The notes: generated from the sequence alone by a model not told the origin. A DNA stretch of 64,000 nt from Dermabacter sp. p3-SID358 (GCF_025147465.1 NZ_JALXOZ010000001.1:62001-126000); one strand, 5' to 3'. Numbered from the stretch's first letter, positions 38,581 through 48,514 are shown. Numbers and translations: made by a program.

Positions 38581-41553
38581 ATGAGGCTTGAAACCGGCGC
38601 GATTGAGGCGCTTCAATCAGGAAACCCCGGTGGGGAGTTCACCCACTTCGATCTCGCACGCCTTGGTTTCGTTCAAACGGAGCGGAGCGCAGCGCTCCTC
38701 GCGAGCGACGCACTTGCGTGCGTTCCGCCCCAGCTTGTTCGTGCGATGGGGAAAGCTGCAGATCCTGACGAGGCACTTCTTGGGCTTGCACGACTTGCCG
38801 ATGCCGCGACCGAGGCCGGGGAACACAGTCAGTTCGTCAGAGTCGTTCACGACGAGATTCTCGGGCGAACCCTGGTTTTGCTTCTCGGCAGTTCGGTTGC
38901 GCTGGGAGATGCTCTCGCGCGACAGGTGGAGGTGCTTGAGGAAATCCTTGGATGTCCGACGCTTGCCGGCCCGACCCGAACGCGCTTCCGCGAGGTGATC
39001 CTGGCAGCCGTCGGATGCGATCCCCAAGCCGAGTTGCCCGTTGCAGCCCCCGGTCCCGAACCGCGCCGAGCCTTCCGCCGCGCCTACTACTTTCTTCTTG
39101 CCCAGATCGCGGCGCGTGACGTGTGCCAAGAGGCGCCCGCCGACCATCAGGAGGAGATCTCTGCGCTCCTCACCGACCTGGCCGATTCCGCCCTAGAAGG
39201 AGCGCTCGCGCTCGCCCGCGCCGCGACGAAGGACCACGAGATCGTGCGACTCGCGATCATCGCGATGGGGAAAACAGGGGCGCGCGAACTTAACTACGTC
39301 TCGGACGTTGATGTCATGTACGTCGCCGAGGCAGCGCATGACGGCATAGGTGAAGAAGATGCGACCCGCGTGGGAAGCGCACTCGCGCGTGAAGTGGCGA
39401 GGGCGTGCGAGGAACGAACAGCTGACGGCAGCCTATGGCAGGTCGACGCGAATTTACGGCCCGAGGGACGCGACGGCGAGCTCGTTCGCACACTCGAGTC
39501 CTATAGCCGCTATTACCGAAAGTGGGCCCATACGTGGGAGTTCCAAGCCCTTCTCAAGGCACGCGCGTGTGCGGGAGATGCAGAACTTGGCGCCAGGTTC
39601 GAGGAGATCACCGCTCCTCTCGTATGGCAGGCATCGAAACGCGAGGGCTTCGTTGACGACACCCGTGCTATGCGCGGGAGGGTACTCGAGCATGCAGATG
39701 CCGAACGCGATATCAAGCTCGGTCGCGGCGGACTCCGCGACATCGAATTCACGGTTCAGCTGCTCCAAATGGTCCACGGGCGCACTGACGAAAGCATCCG
39801 TGAAGCGGGGACCCTCCACGCGCTCGAGAAGCTCACGCGAGGCGGCTACGTGGGGCGAGAACACTCGGTGGAACTCGCCGAAGCATACCGGTACCTGCGC
39901 CTTTGCGAACATCGGCTCCAACTGTGGCGTTTGCGGCGTACCCACTTACTGCCGAAAACGAAAGACGATGAACGTCGTCTTGCACGAGCGATCGACACCC
40001 GGCCCGAAAAGCTTCGCGCCGAGATCGATGCAGTGCGCAGGCGAGTGCGCCAGCTTCACGAAGAGATCTACTACCGCCCGCTTCTCTCGACCGCTGCGAG
40101 CCTCAGCGACGGGCAAATCGCCCTCAGTGCCGATGCCCAGCGCGATCGCCTTGAAGCGATTGGCTATCGAGACCCGAAGCGTGCCCTGCAGCATATCGAA
40201 GCGCTCACCAAGGGACTTAGCCGCGCCTCCGCCATCCAGAAGCACTTGCTTCCGGCCTTTCTCGAATGGTTTGCGGACGGTGTCGACCCAGACCTCGGTC
40301 TTCTTTCCTTCCGCAGACTCTCCGAGAAGCTCCGGGAGACCCATTGGTTTCTCGGAATGCTCCGCGATTCCGGGGTAGCCGCCGAACGCCTTACCCGCAT
40401 ACTCTCGAGCTCGCGGTACGTTGGGGAACAACTCGAACGGCAGCCAAATACCGTGCGCTGGCTTTCCAACGATGCCCAATTGGCGCCGCTTACGCGCGAG
40501 AAGATCACTGCCGAGCTCAACTCCATCGCCGGTCGAGCGTCGAGCGACGACGATGTGATCGAAGCTCTTCGCGGAGTGCGTGCGCGAGAAATCGTCAGAA
40601 TATCCCTCGCCCATCTCTCGGGACTTCTCGACCTCCCCGACCTCGCGCGTGCTCTCACCGATCTCGCCGAAGCGATTCTCGCGTTCACCGTCGAAAAAAC
40701 GTGCCAGGATACTGCGATCAATCTTTGCGTCGTGGCCATGGGGTCATTCGGAGCAGGGGAGATGGGCTACTCCTCCGACGCCGATGTGCAGTTCGTGTGC
40801 GAAGGCGACCTTGCGGAAGCAACCCGCGCCGCCGCACGCGTACAAACAATCCTCAACGCCCCGGCCTCCGGAATCAACATGCGTGTGAATGCCGATCTGC
40901 GGCCCGAAGGGCGCTCGGGCCCGCTCGTGCGTACGCTCGCAAGCTTTGACGACTACTACGCTCACCACGCCGAACGGTGGGAACGCCAAGCCCTCCTTCG
41001 CGCGCGATGCATCACCGGGTCAAATGACCTCAGCGAAACGGTCACGCTCATTATGGATCGCGAACGATACCGTCCCGGCGGGATGGAGGCCCGCGAGCGC
41101 CGAGACTTCGCACGCATGAAAGCTCGCATTGAAGGGGAGCGACTTCCCCGTGGAGTGAGGCCGAGTCACCACCTCAAACTCGGCCGCGGCGGAACGACCG
41201 ATGTGGAGTGGTGCGTGCAGAGACTCCTTCTCGAGCACGCGGGTGATGATGAAAGCCTGCGTATCGTCGGAACCCTCGACGCCCTTGCCGCGCTGGAAAA
41301 GGCCGGACACCTGGAAAGCTCCGATGCCCTCGCGCTTTCTGAAGCCTGGCAGCTCGCGTGGGAACTTCGGCGCGCTCTCTTCCTGTGGCGTGGCCGCGAA
41401 AACGATGCTCTTCCCACGGATCTCGTTGACCTGCGGGCGATTGCTGCGCTCGTGCGCGAGCCCGTGGATAACGCCCGCGCGATCGAGGAGAGATACCTCA
41501 AAGTCACGCGCCACTCGCGTCAAGTCGCCGAGCGGCTGATCTTTGGCGAGTAG
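38581..41553 (+). CDS. glnE: Glutamine synthetase adenylyltransferase/adenylyl-removing enzyme
   Basis: GlnE adds AMP to, and removes it from, glutamine synthetase in response to nitrogen status. The 990-residue protein has two nucleotidyltransferase halves: GKTGARELNYVSDVDVMYV in the N-terminal half and MGSFGAGEMGYSSDADVQFV in the C-terminal half. Each is followed by a GlnD-type helical domain. It sits between glnA2 and, one gene on, glnA1, its likely substrate. Confidence 0.95.
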   Translation: MRLETGAIEALQSGNPGGEFTHFDLARLGFVQTERSAALLASDALACVPPQLVRAMGKAADPDEALLGLARLADAATEAGEHSQFVRVVHDEILGRTLVLLLGSSVALGDALARQVEVLEEILGCPTLAGPTRTRFREVILAAVGCDPQAELPVAAPGPEPRRAFRRAYYFLLAQIAARDVCQEAPADHQEEISALLTDLADSALEGALALARAATKDHEIVRLAIIAMGKTGARELNYVSDVDVMYVAEAAHDGIGEEDATRVGSALAREVARACEERTADGSLWQVDANLRPEGRDGELVRTLESYSRYYRKWAHTWEFQALLKARACAGDAELGARFEEITAPLVWQASKREGFVDDTRAMRGRVLEHADAERDIKLGRGGLRDIEFTVQLLQMVHGRTDESIREAGTLHALEKLTRGGYVGREHSVELAEAYRYLRLCEHRLQLWRLRRTHLLPKTKDDERRLARAIDTRPEKLRAEIDAVRRRVRQLHEEIYYRPLLSTAASLSDGQIALSADAQRDRLEAIGYRDPKRALQHIEALTKGLSRASAIQKHLLPAFLEWFADGVDPDLGLLSFRRLSEKLRETHWFLGMLRDSGVAAERLTRILSSSRYVGEQLERQPNTVRWLSNDAQLAPLTREKITAELNSIAGRASSDDDVIEALRGVRAREIVRISLAHLSGLLDLPDLARALTDLAEAILAFTVEKTCQDTAINLCVVAMGSFGAGEMGYSSDADVQFVCEGDLAEATRAAARVQTILNAPASGINMRVNADLRPEGRSGPLVRTLASFDDYYAHHAERWERQALLRARCITGSNDLSETVTLIMDRERYRPGGMEARERRDFARMKARIEGERLPRGVRPSHHLKLGRGGTTDVEWCVQRLLLEHAGDDESLRIVGTLDALAALEKAGHLESSDALALSEAWQLAWELRRALFLWRGRENDALPTDLVDLRAIAALVREPVDNARAIEERYLKVTRHSRQVAERLIFGE

Positions 41554-41565
41554 CCTGAGGAGGCT

Positions 41566-42465
41566 ATGACCTCACCTGAATTGAGCGCCCAGACTCCGCG
41601 TGGGCGCATGTATCGCATGGAGCCCGGAGGGAAACTTGTTCACCCCTCCATCACGACCGTGGCTGGGATGCGCGCCAAAGATCACCTCAACGGCTGGTAC
41701 GCGCGCATGGCATCGAAGCGTGCGCTCGAGATGTTTTCCTACCTCGACCGAAATCCTTCGCGGGCTTTCGACGAGATTCGCCGCGTGAACCGCAATAGTT
41801 GGACGACGCAAAAGCGCATCGCCGAAGCCGCGCCCGACTACACGAAAGCGACCGCCGATTTTGGCACCTACGTCCACGCGCTGTGCGAGGAATGGGAACG
41901 CTCTGGTGAACGCCCCGCCGACTCCGACATGCGCGAGATTGCCACGGAAATGCGTAGTGGGGGAGACCTCCTGAGCATGGAAACGAACCTCGCAGAGCTC
42001 GTGGCGCGAGCAAACGTGCGCCTCGACGGTTTTGGGGGATTCCTCGACGAGTTCCAGCCGGAGTTCATCGAAATTGAGCAAACCGTCGTCAACCGCACCG
42101 TGGGGTACGCGGGCACGACCGACACTATCGTGAAGATTGGAAATACCCTTCTCACGGGCGATATCAAAACCTCGAAGAAAGTGCGTGGCGATTACGCGCT
42201 TCAAGGAGTGGCCGTCATGCGGGCCGAGAACCTCCTCGACAACGACGGGACACTCAGGGAGATGCCCGAACTCACTGGCGCTTTCATCATCCACTTGCCC
42301 GAATCGGGAGGGTACAGCGCCGTTCCCCTTCGTACCTCCGAGGCCGAGTGGGAAACGTTCAAGGCACTGCGAAAAGCGTGGGACTTCGCGCCCGATGACT
42401 GCGCGCTCGGCGAAGCACAGAGCCCAAAGGAGCTGCTGCTTACGCTCTTGAACGCGAAGCTCTAG
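41566..42465 (+). CDS. Putative PD-(D/E)XK (RecB-like) nuclease
   Basis: I do not recognise the family by name. The 299-residue protein shows a RecB-nuclease pattern: His104 in FGTYVHALCEEW, Glu171 in FIEIEQTV, Asp186 in GYAGTTDTIV, the D-x-K pair at 199-201 in LTGDIKTSKK, and Gln213 in ALQGVAV. This order is that of Cas4/AddB-like exonucleases and phage exonucleases. There are no cysteines for an iron-sulfur cluster. The ATG has GAGGAGG upstream, 12 bases after glnE. Its role among nitrogen genes is unknown. Confidence 0.65.
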   Translation: MTSPELSAQTPRGRMYRMEPGGKLVHPSITTVAGMRAKDHLNGWYARMASKRALEMFSYLDRNPSRAFDEIRRVNRNSWTTQKRIAEAAPDYTKATADFGTYVHALCEEWERSGERPADSDMREIATEMRSGGDLLSMETNLAELVARANVRLDGFGGFLDEFQPEFIEIEQTVVNRTVGYAGTTDTIVKIGNTLLTGDIKTSKKVRGDYALQGVAVMRAENLLDNDGTLREMPELTGAFIIHLPESGGYSAVPLRTSEAEWETFKALRKAWDFAPDDCALGEAQSPKELLLTLLNAKL

Positions 42466-42491
42466 CGCGAAGCCCCACGAAGCGCCCCAAT

Positions 42492-43916
42492 TTAGAGGTC
42501 GTAGTAAAGCTCGAACTCGTAGGGGTGGGGGCGCAGCCTGAATGGCTCGACCTCATTTTCGCGCTTGTACGCGATCCAGGTCTTGATGAGATCTTCCGGG
42601 AACACATCGCCCTCGGTCAGGAAGTCGTGATCTCTTTCGAGCTCATCGAGCGCCTCGTCAAGAGAAGCCGGGAGAGTTTTGATCTCCGCGTGCTCCTCAG
42701 GCGGAAGTTCGTAGAGGTCCTTATCGATGGGCTCGGGCGGCTCAATGCGGTTCCTGATGCCGTCGATTCCCGCCATAAGCTGTGCGGAAAAGGCAAGGTA
42801 CGGGTTTGCCGAGGGATCCGGTGCGCGGAACTCGAGGCGCTTCGCCTTCGCGGAGTTACCCGTCACGGGGATACGGATCGCCGCGGAACGGTTACGGGCC
42901 GAATAGACCATATTGACGGGTGCTTCGAAGCCCGGCACGAGACGCTTGAATGAATTCACGGTGGGGTTCGTGAAAGCCGTAAGCGCGGGCGAGTGTTCGA
43001 TAAGGCCGCCGATATACCAGCGCGCGAGATCCGAAAGCCCCCCGTAACCGCTCTCGTCGTAGAAGAGCGGCTCGCCGTTCTTCCACAGCGACTGGTGGCA
43101 GTGCATGCCCGACCCGTTGTCGCCAAAGACCGGCTTCGGCATGAACGTCGCCGAACGCCCGTTTTCCCACGCAACGTTCTTGATCACGTACTTGAACTTC
43201 ATGACGTCGTCCGCCGCCTGAAGAAGCGTGGAAAAGCGGTAGTTGATCTCCTGCTGACCGCCCGTGCCAACCTCGTGGTGAGCGCGCTCGACCTCGAGGC
43301 CCACCTCGTCGAGAACACGCACCATCTCGTCCCGAAGATCAGCCATCTGATCCACGGGTGCGACGGGGAAGTAGCCGCCCTTCATTGCGGTCTTGTAGCC
43401 CTGGTTGCCGAACTCCTCGTCGCGGCCTGTATTCCATGCGGCTTCGTTCGAGTCGATCTCGTAGAACGCGCCGCTGGATTCGGTCTGGTAGCGAACCGAG
43501 TCGAAGATGTAGAACTCAGCTTCGGCGGCGAAGAAGGCGGTGTCGGCGATGCCTGTTGAACGGAGGTACTCCTCGGCCTTCGCCGCGACGGTACGCGGGT
43601 CGCGGCTGTAGGGCGCATCCGTGAACGGGTCGACGATCGCGTAGTTGATCACGAGAGTTTTTTGATCTCGGAATGGATCCACGTAAGCGGTGCTTAAATC
43701 CGGGACGAGCTTCATATCGGATTCGTGAATGGCCTGAAAACCACGGATTGACGAGCCGTCAAACAACTGGCCCTCGGCAATTGCTTCCTCATCGAAGGTC
43801 TTCGCGGGAACGTTGAAGTGCTGCATCACACCGGGAAGATCACAGAAGCGAATGTCAATGAACTTGACGTCTTCTTCTTCGATAAATTTTACGGCTTCGC
43901 TGGGATTGCTGAACAC
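42492..43916 (-). CDS. glnA: Glutamine synthetase type I
   Basis: GlnA1 makes glutamine from glutamate and ammonia. The 474-residue protein has [37 protein letters not shown] and NRSAAIRIP. The adenylylation loop places Tyr402 in [10 protein letters not shown], so GlnE next door can modify it. It starts at GTG with GGAGG five bases upstream. TAAACT on the minus strand (43974-43969) is a possible -10 box. Confidence 0.96.
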   Translation of the reverse strand: MFSNPSEAVKFIEEEDVKFIDIRFCDLPGVMQHFNVPAKTFDEEAIAEGQLFDGSSIRGFQAIHESDMKLVPDLSTAYVDPFRDQKTLVINYAIVDPFTDAPYSRDPRTVAAKAEEYLRSTGIADTAFFAAEAEFYIFDSVRYQTESSGAFYEIDSNEAAWNTGRDEEFGNQGYKTAMKGGYFPVAPVDQMADLRDEMVRVLDEVGLEVERAHHEVGTGGQQEINYRFSTLLQAADDVMKFKYVIKNVAWENGRSATFMPKPVFGDNGSGMHCHQSLWKNGEPLFYDESGYGGLSDLARWYIGGLIEHSPALTAFTNPTVNSFKRLVPGFEAPVNMVYSARNRSAAIRIPVTGNSAKAKRLEFRAPDPSANPYLAFSAQLMAGIDGIRNRIEPPEPIDKDLYELPPEEHAEIKTLPASLDEALDELERDHDFLTEGDVFPEDLIKTWIAYKRENEVEPFRLRPHPYEFELYYDL

Positions 43917-43968
43917 GTATCCTCCGTCCGTGCAGTGCGCACGATTGCTTAGGGCATTTGCTCCTCAC

Positions 43969-43974
43969 AGTTTA
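43969..43974 (-). promoter_or_regulatory. Putative glnA -10 box
   Basis: TAAACT on the minus strand lies about 53 bases before the glnA start. The -35 match at 17-18 bases is weak. Confidence 0.35.
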
Positions 43975-44029
43975 CGGCGCAAGCCCCTAGAGTTTGCACC
44001 ACGTACGGCCGTAAAAGTACGGTTCAGGA

Positions 44030-44458
44030 ATGAATCCGCCCATAAGTCGTGACGAGCCGGCCGAAACTCAAGGCGGGGGAGCATATCCCGGCAAGGCCCT
44101 AGCCCTTCCCGAACACGGTAGCCGCTCTGTTGCCCCTTTGCCGCAACGTTTTCTCTCGCTGTGTCTCGACTGGGCGGCTGCTGCGGCTGTGGCGTTCTTT
44201 GCTTTTCACTACGACCCCGGTGCCACGCTAGGGCTTTTCCTCGCACAGGTCATTGTGATGCAAACCCTCTTCGGTGCAAGCCTCGGTCAGTTTCTCACGG
44301 GCCTTCGCGTGCTGCCCGTGACTGGGCGCTCTCCCATGCTCGTGCGCGCACTCGTTCGCAGCATCATCATGCTGAGCGTTATAAGCGCCTTCGTCGTGAA
44401 CGACAACCGCCAAACCCTTCACGACCTCGTCGCGGGCGTTGCTATCGTGCGCGCTTAA
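44030..44458 (+). CDS. RDD-family membrane protein
   Basis: The 142-residue protein has an RDD domain with about three membrane segments. It carries the FLSLCLDWAAAAAVAFFAF first helix (Arg-Asp core varied), SLGQFLTGLRVL and the terminal NDNRQTLHDLVAGVAIVR. RDD proteins may be ion antiporters or membrane adaptors. The N-terminal 35 residues are polar and variable. It is divergent from glnA. Confidence 0.75.
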   Translation: MNPPISRDEPAETQGGGAYPGKALALPEHGSRSVAPLPQRFLSLCLDWAAAAAVAFFAFHYDPGATLGLFLAQVIVMQTLFGASLGQFLTGLRVLPVTGRSPMLVRALVRSIIMLSVISAFVVNDNRQTLHDLVAGVAIVRA

Positions 44459-44465
44459 TAGACAT

Positions 44466-44495
44466 CGCCCCCACGGGCATGAACTGCGTGGGGCG
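44466..44495. terminator. Hairpin between convergent RDD and DUF4191 genes
   Basis: CGCCCCCACG and CGTGGGGCG pair with one bulged C. No T-run follows directly, so it may be a weak bidirectional terminator. Confidence 0.4.
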
Positions 44496-44515
44496 AAGGC
44501 GAAAAACCGGTCGGC

Positions 44516-45229
44516 TCAGCGTCCGCGCATGGCCTTGCGGTTGGGCCTAGCTCGCATGGGATCCACACCCTTCGGGATGGCCTGGCGAACCGGATTCGGC
44601 AGGGCGTGAAGGCGCCGACCGATTTCGCCGGCTTCGGCCTTCGTAAGTTCGTTCTTCATGCGGGTGAGGTGCCGGTTGAGCTTCGGAAGCGGCACCTCAT
44701 CATCGCCGTGGCCCACGAACACCGCGTGAACGGGCACGTTAGGGAACATGCGGTTCATACGCTTGACTTCCTTGTTCATGAGCTTACGGGAACCACCGCC
44801 CGAGCCTTCAGACACGAGCGCGATGCCCTTGCGGCCGCTTGCTCGAAACAGCATCGAGCGGCTCCGAGCATCAAACGCTGCGGGATCCTGCTCGACGTTC
44901 CAGCCACGCGAGATCTGCTGCATCACGGCGATCGCGGCGCCGGGCTGATCCTCGATCTTCGCGTACGTGGCCTTTTGAGCCCTGCGACCAAGGATGATCA
45001 TCGCGAGAAGGAGACCGAAACCGAGGCCAATGAAGGCACCGTAGATGGGGTGGCCGAACGCTCCAAAAACGAGGGCGAGCAGAACCGTGAGGCCCACGAT
45101 CGAGAGAATCATGAGCGGCGCGGTCGAACGGTCGTACGCCTGCGTCTCTTTGAAGACGTCGATGGTCTGCCTGATCCGGCCGGGCTTCTTCGCCTTAGCG
45201 GTGTCGTCGGTGGGGTTCTTGCGTGCCAT
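44516..45229 (-). CDS. DUF4191 family membrane protein
   Basis: The 237-residue protein has a basic N-terminus, two adjacent membrane helices (about residues 38-80), and a cytoplasmic part with AAIAVMQQISRGWNVEQDPAAF and FVGHGDDEVPLPKLNRHL (in pieces), matching the actinobacterial DUF4191 family. Function is unknown. It commonly lies next to lipA, as here, 67 bases downstream. Confidence 0.85.
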   Translation of the reverse strand: MARKNPTDDTAKAKKPGRIRQTIDVFKETQAYDRSTAPLMILSIVGLTVLLALVFGAFGHPIYGAFIGLGFGLLLAMIILGRRAQKATYAKIEDQPGAAIAVMQQISRGWNVEQDPAAFDARSRSMLFRASGRKGIALVSEGSGGGSRKLMNKEVKRMNRMFPNVPVHAVFVGHGDDEVPLPKLNRHLTRMKNELTKAEAGEIGRRLHALPNPVRQAIPKGVDPMRARPNRKAMRGR

Positions 45230-45296
45230 TAATCCTTGTCCTTAGCGCGATGCGGGCGGTCCGAAAACCACCCCCAAGCATAACCGGGGAGCGCTC

Positions 45297-46358
45297 CTAG
45301 GCGTTTGCTGCGGCCTTGCGCTCAGCGCGCTTCCTGTCGCGCTTTTCACGTGCTTCCTGTCGCTCAACCACGCTTGTTGCCTCTTGAAGGGCAGGCGCCG
45401 AGGAATTGAGGTGAGAGAGCTCTTCGGGAATCTCGCGGCCGAGCTTCTCCATGGCTTGGGCCCAAAGTCGACCCGCGCGGTACGACGAGCGAACCATTGG
45501 ACCCGCCATGATGCCCGCAAAACCCATCTCATAACCGGCCTCAGAAAGCTCGAGGAATTCCTGGGGCTTCACCCAGCGATCGATCGGGTGGTGCAACTTC
45601 GACGGACGCAAATACTGCGTAAGGGTGAGGATTTCGCAGCCGTGGTCGCGAAGGTCCTGCATGGCCGCGAGGATCTCGTTCGTTTCCTCGCCCATGCCGA
45701 GGATGAGGTTCGACTTCGTGATCATGCCGTGTGCTTTCGCATCGGCGATTACCCCGAGGCTTCGCTCGTAGCGGAAGGCAGGGCGGATCTTTTTGAAGAT
45801 ACGCGGAACGGTTTCGAGGTTATGCCCGAAGACCTCCGGCTTCGATTCGTATACCTGCTGCATAGCCGCCGAATCGCCCTTGATGTCATCGATGAGCAGC
45901 TCCACGCCCGTACCGGGGCTAATCGCGTGGATCTGCCTGCACGTCTCGGCAAAGAGACCTGCCGCGCCGTCGGCAAGATCATCGCGTGCAACACCTGTCA
46001 CAGTCGCGTATTTGAGGCCCATTTCCTTAATCGAGGTGGCAACTTTGAAGGGTTCTGCGGGATCGATCGCTTGGGGCTTGCCTGTCGCGATGTCACAGAA
46101 GTCGCAACGACGAGTGCATGTATCGCCACCGATCAAGAACGTCGCCTCGCGATCTTCCCAGCACTCGAAGATGTTCGGGCAACCGGCCTCCTCGCACACC
46201 GTGTGCAAGCCACGTGAATGTACACGCTTCTTCATATCGGTGTACTCAGGCCCCATATTCGCCGTGGTTTTGATCCAGCTGGGCTTGCGTTCAATCGGGG
46301 TCTCCGCGTTGCGCGCCTCAACCCTGAGTAGGCGGCGTCCTTGAGGTTCAACTGCCAC
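45297..46358 (-). CDS. lipA: Lipoyl synthase
   Basis: LipA inserts two sulfur atoms into octanoyl groups on lipoyl domains. The 353-residue radical-SAM enzyme has the auxiliary cluster cysteines Cys55, Cys60 and Cys66 ([12 protein letters not shown]) and the SAM-cluster cysteines Cys81, Cys85 and Cys88 (CTRRCDFC). A lysine- and arginine-rich tail follows the catalytic domain. The GTG start has GGAGA upstream. It follows lipB by 95 bases and has its own promoter-like element. Confidence 0.96.
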   Translation of the reverse strand: MAVEPQGRRLLRVEARNAETPIERKPSWIKTTANMGPEYTDMKKRVHSRGLHTVCEEAGCPNIFECWEDREATFLIGGDTCTRRCDFCDIATGKPQAIDPAEPFKVATSIKEMGLKYATVTGVARDDLADGAAGLFAETCRQIHAISPGTGVELLIDDIKGDSAAMQQVYESKPEVFGHNLETVPRIFKKIRPAFRYERSLGVIADAKAHGMITKSNLILGMGEETNEILAAMQDLRDHGCEILTLTQYLRPSKLHHPIDRWVKPQEFLELSEAGYEMGFAGIMAGPMVRSSYRAGRLWAQAMEKLGREIPEELSHLNSSAPALQEATSVVERQEAREKRDRKRAERKAAANA

Positions 46359-46390
46359 GTCACATTCTCCTTGCGAGTAGGGTTCTCACG

Positions 46391-46442
46391 ATTGTAGGGG
46401 CACGAGTGCCCGATCCCGTAAAGCACGTGTGTGATCTTTACG
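46391..46442 (-). promoter_or_regulatory. lipA promoter with two candidate operator dyads
   Basis: On the minus strand TACAAT (46396-46391) is a good -10 box. One base upstream lies a perfect 6-2-6 dyad, GGGCACGAGTGCCC (46398-46411, plus strand). Further up is a 7-12-7 dyad, CGTAAAG (46417-46423) with CTTTACG (46436-46442). The first covers the promoter spacer, a classic repressor position. No regulator is known. Confidence 0.5.
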
Positions 46443-46453
46443 AGCGTTGTTGA

Positions 46454-47143
46454 TCAGTCGAGGCCGCGTTCGGCTTCGAGTTCCTTCATGGTTTCTTCGA
46501 CGTCGGCAAGGACGTCCCTCGGGCGCACGGCACGACCGGTCTCGACCGAAAGCGATGTCACGCCTGCGTCGTCGATGCCACAGGGAATGACGTTCATTGC
46601 CCACGAGAGGTCGTTCTCGCAGTTCAAGGCGAAGCCGTGCATCGTGCATCGCTTCGCCACCCGGAGCCCGATGGCACAGACTTTGCGGTCCATGCCGAGC
46701 TCGTCGAGAATCCACACGCCACTGCGCCCCTCAACTGGAGCGGTGTTCACTCCCGCTTTTGTGCACACCTTCATGATGGCCCGTTCGATACCTCGCACGA
46801 AGCCCACGACATCGATAGGGGCGGGGAGCTTCACGATCGGGTAGCCCACGAGCTGGCCCGGGCCATGCCACGTGATTTTGCCGCCACGATCGACATCAAC
46901 GACAGGCGCCCCGTCGCGCGGGCGCTCAATCTCGAGCGTACGGCGCCCAGCGGTGTAGACAGGTTGGTGCTCGAGGAGGAGGAGTGTGTTCGGGCGCTCG
47001 CCCGCGATGACCTCCGCGTGGATCTTCTTTTGGACATCCCACGCTGCGTTGTACTCAACCGGGCCGGGCGGAAGATTGAACTCTTCGTGGGCGGATGTGA
47101 TCCCGGAATCTTCTGAAAAAGCGAGGTGGATGATGTCGAGCAC
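46454..47143 (-). CDS. lipB: Lipoyl(octanoyl) transferase
   Basis: LipB moves octanoate from ACP onto lipoyl domains, before LipA acts. The 229-residue protein has [34 protein letters not shown], the catalytic Lys154 (RKVCAIG) and the nucleophile Cys188 (VIPCGI). The GTG start has no ribosome site, but TAGCAT sits six bases upstream, so the message is probably leaderless. Confidence 0.94.
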   Translation of the reverse strand: MLDIIHLAFSEDSGITSAHEEFNLPPGPVEYNAAWDVQKKIHAEVIAGERPNTLLLLEHQPVYTAGRRTLEIERPRDGAPVVDVDRGGKITWHGPGQLVGYPIVKLPAPIDVVGFVRGIERAIMKVCTKAGVNTAPVEGRSGVWILDELGMDRKVCAIGLRVAKRCTMHGFALNCENDLSWAMNVIPCGIDDAGVTSLSVETGRAVRPRDVLADVEETMKELEAERGLD

Positions 47144-47149
47144 CCCACC

Positions 47150-47155
47150 ATGCTA
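47150..47155 (-). promoter_or_regulatory. Putative -10 box of leaderless lipB
   Basis: TAGCAT on the minus strand is followed by six bases and then the lipB GTG. The -35 region is poor. Confidence 0.4.
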
Positions 47156-47215
47156 GTGCTCCGTGTGTCGAGGCAAAAGTTCGTGTATCGCCCTCGGCTG
47201 CCCGTGACCTTCGAG

Positions 47216-47224
47216 TTATCCACA
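47216..47224 (+). promoter_or_regulatory. Perfect DnaA-box sequence
   Basis: TTATCCACA matches the DnaA box consensus in full. It lies in the intergenic region between the divergent lipB and kinase-like genes. A single box is not an origin and its occupancy is unknown. Confidence 0.4.
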
Positions 47225-47274
47225 ATTCCGGATTGCCTCTGGGATCGGCTGCACGATTCGGTTGGAATAGGCAC

Positions 47275-48504
47275 ATGAGCCACATCATCGCGCGCATGGT
47301 CTCCGCGTTCAGCACTGGTCACCGACTCATCCGCATGGTCCGCACGGACCGTGGTCGACAGGTCTGGCAGGCGCGGGATCACAGGGGCCGACGCCTGGTC
47401 CTCATCCGTGCCCGCTCACTACCCGCAGTGAAACGAGTGCGGCGTGAAATCGCGCTGCTGAGAGAACTCAGGGCCACGGGTGTCACTGCTGTGCCCGCAG
47501 TCAAATGGTGCGGTTTGGCGGCCTACGCGATTGCCGAGGGTCCGAGCGCTCTCGCTCCGCCCAAGGGTAAGAGGGCCTCGCGCGCGATGGTCGCGACCGG
47601 CGAGACCGAGATGGCGAATGTGGCAGCGGATCTTGCGGGGCTTCTCTTCGCGCTTCACTCGCGCAATCTTGCACTCGGGCTTCAAGGACTGTGCGGGATC
47701 GAGCTTTCACCGCACGGTCGCGTGGTCGTCACCGATTTTTCGCACGTGGCCACGCTGACGCCCGTCAAGAAACGTGCCGATAAGCAATGGCTTGCACGGC
47801 TGACCAATGGTGCTGACACCTATCGCTATGCTCAGCGTCGCACGGGGGAGCGCGAGGAGTACTCCTTGCGAGAGTGGGGCATGGTTGATCCCTCCGCACA
47901 GCACCCGCACGGGAGGAGATCGAAACCCGAAGAGGAGATCGCCCCATCGCCTTCTGAGCGGCGCGCCAAAGGCAGCGGTCAGCGCCGCTTGTGGATACTC
48001 ACTCCCATGGCGTTGAAGCTCGCACTTCCTGCGGTACTCCTGTGCGCAGCTCTGGCAGGAGGCCTCATGTTCACGGCCCCATCCGAGAACACGCCACCCG
48101 CCATGATTGCCGAAACGCGAATCGAGGATCCAGCCGCGATCATGACGTCACTTGCCGCCGCCCGACACAGCTATCTCATAGGGGCGACCGACGACAACCT
48201 TTCCGCCGCGCCGGGAAGTGAGGCAGAGCTCGCCGACAAACAACTGCGAGCAGCCCTGGCCGGAACGATGGTTGAAGGCGGTGAAATGCGCGTTCTCGAG
48301 GCCCGCACCCTTGAACAGAGTGAAAGCGGCGCGCGAGTGCGTGTTCGAGTTGAGGAGACCGGAGCCCGCATTAGCGCTCCGAACGAAACTCGAGCGCTCG
48401 ACGAAAGTGAACCCTACGAAGTTGACATCCGGCTCGAACGAGTTGCCGGGCAGTGGCGCATTGTGTCGACGGTGCCCTTCGAAAAAGACGTGGAAAGCGC
48501 TTAG
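47275..48504 (+). CDS. Kinase-like membrane protein, probable pseudokinase
   Basis: The 409-residue protein starts with a degenerate protein-kinase-like domain: VWQARDHRGRRLVLIRA stands in for the ATP-lysine region, LHSRNLALGL for the catalytic loop without its aspartate, and VVVTDFSHV for the DFG region. A single membrane helix follows (about residues 246-266). An extracellular domain of about 140 residues, with VRVRVEETGARISAP and VAGQWRIVSTVPFEK, resembles a small NTF2-like or DUF4440-like fold. It may be a sensor or scaffold in the cell envelope. Family assignment is tentative. Confidence 0.6.
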   Translation: MSHIIARMVSAFSTGHRLIRMVRTDRGRQVWQARDHRGRRLVLIRARSLPAVKRVRREIALLRELRATGVTAVPAVKWCGLAAYAIAEGPSALAPPKGKRASRAMVATGETEMANVAADLAGLLFALHSRNLALGLQGLCGIELSPHGRVVVTDFSHVATLTPVKKRADKQWLARLTNGADTYRYAQRRTGEREEYSLREWGMVDPSAQHPHGRRSKPEEEIAPSPSERRAKGSGQRRLWILTPMALKLALPAVLLCAALAGGLMFTAPSENTPPAMIAETRIEDPAAIMTSLAAARHSYLIGATDDNLSAAPGSEAELADKQLRAALAGTMVEGGEMRVLEARTLEQSESGARVRVRVEETGARISAPNETRALDESEPYEVDIRLERVAGQWRIVSTVPFEKDVESA

Positions 48505-48514
48505 TACATAGAGT

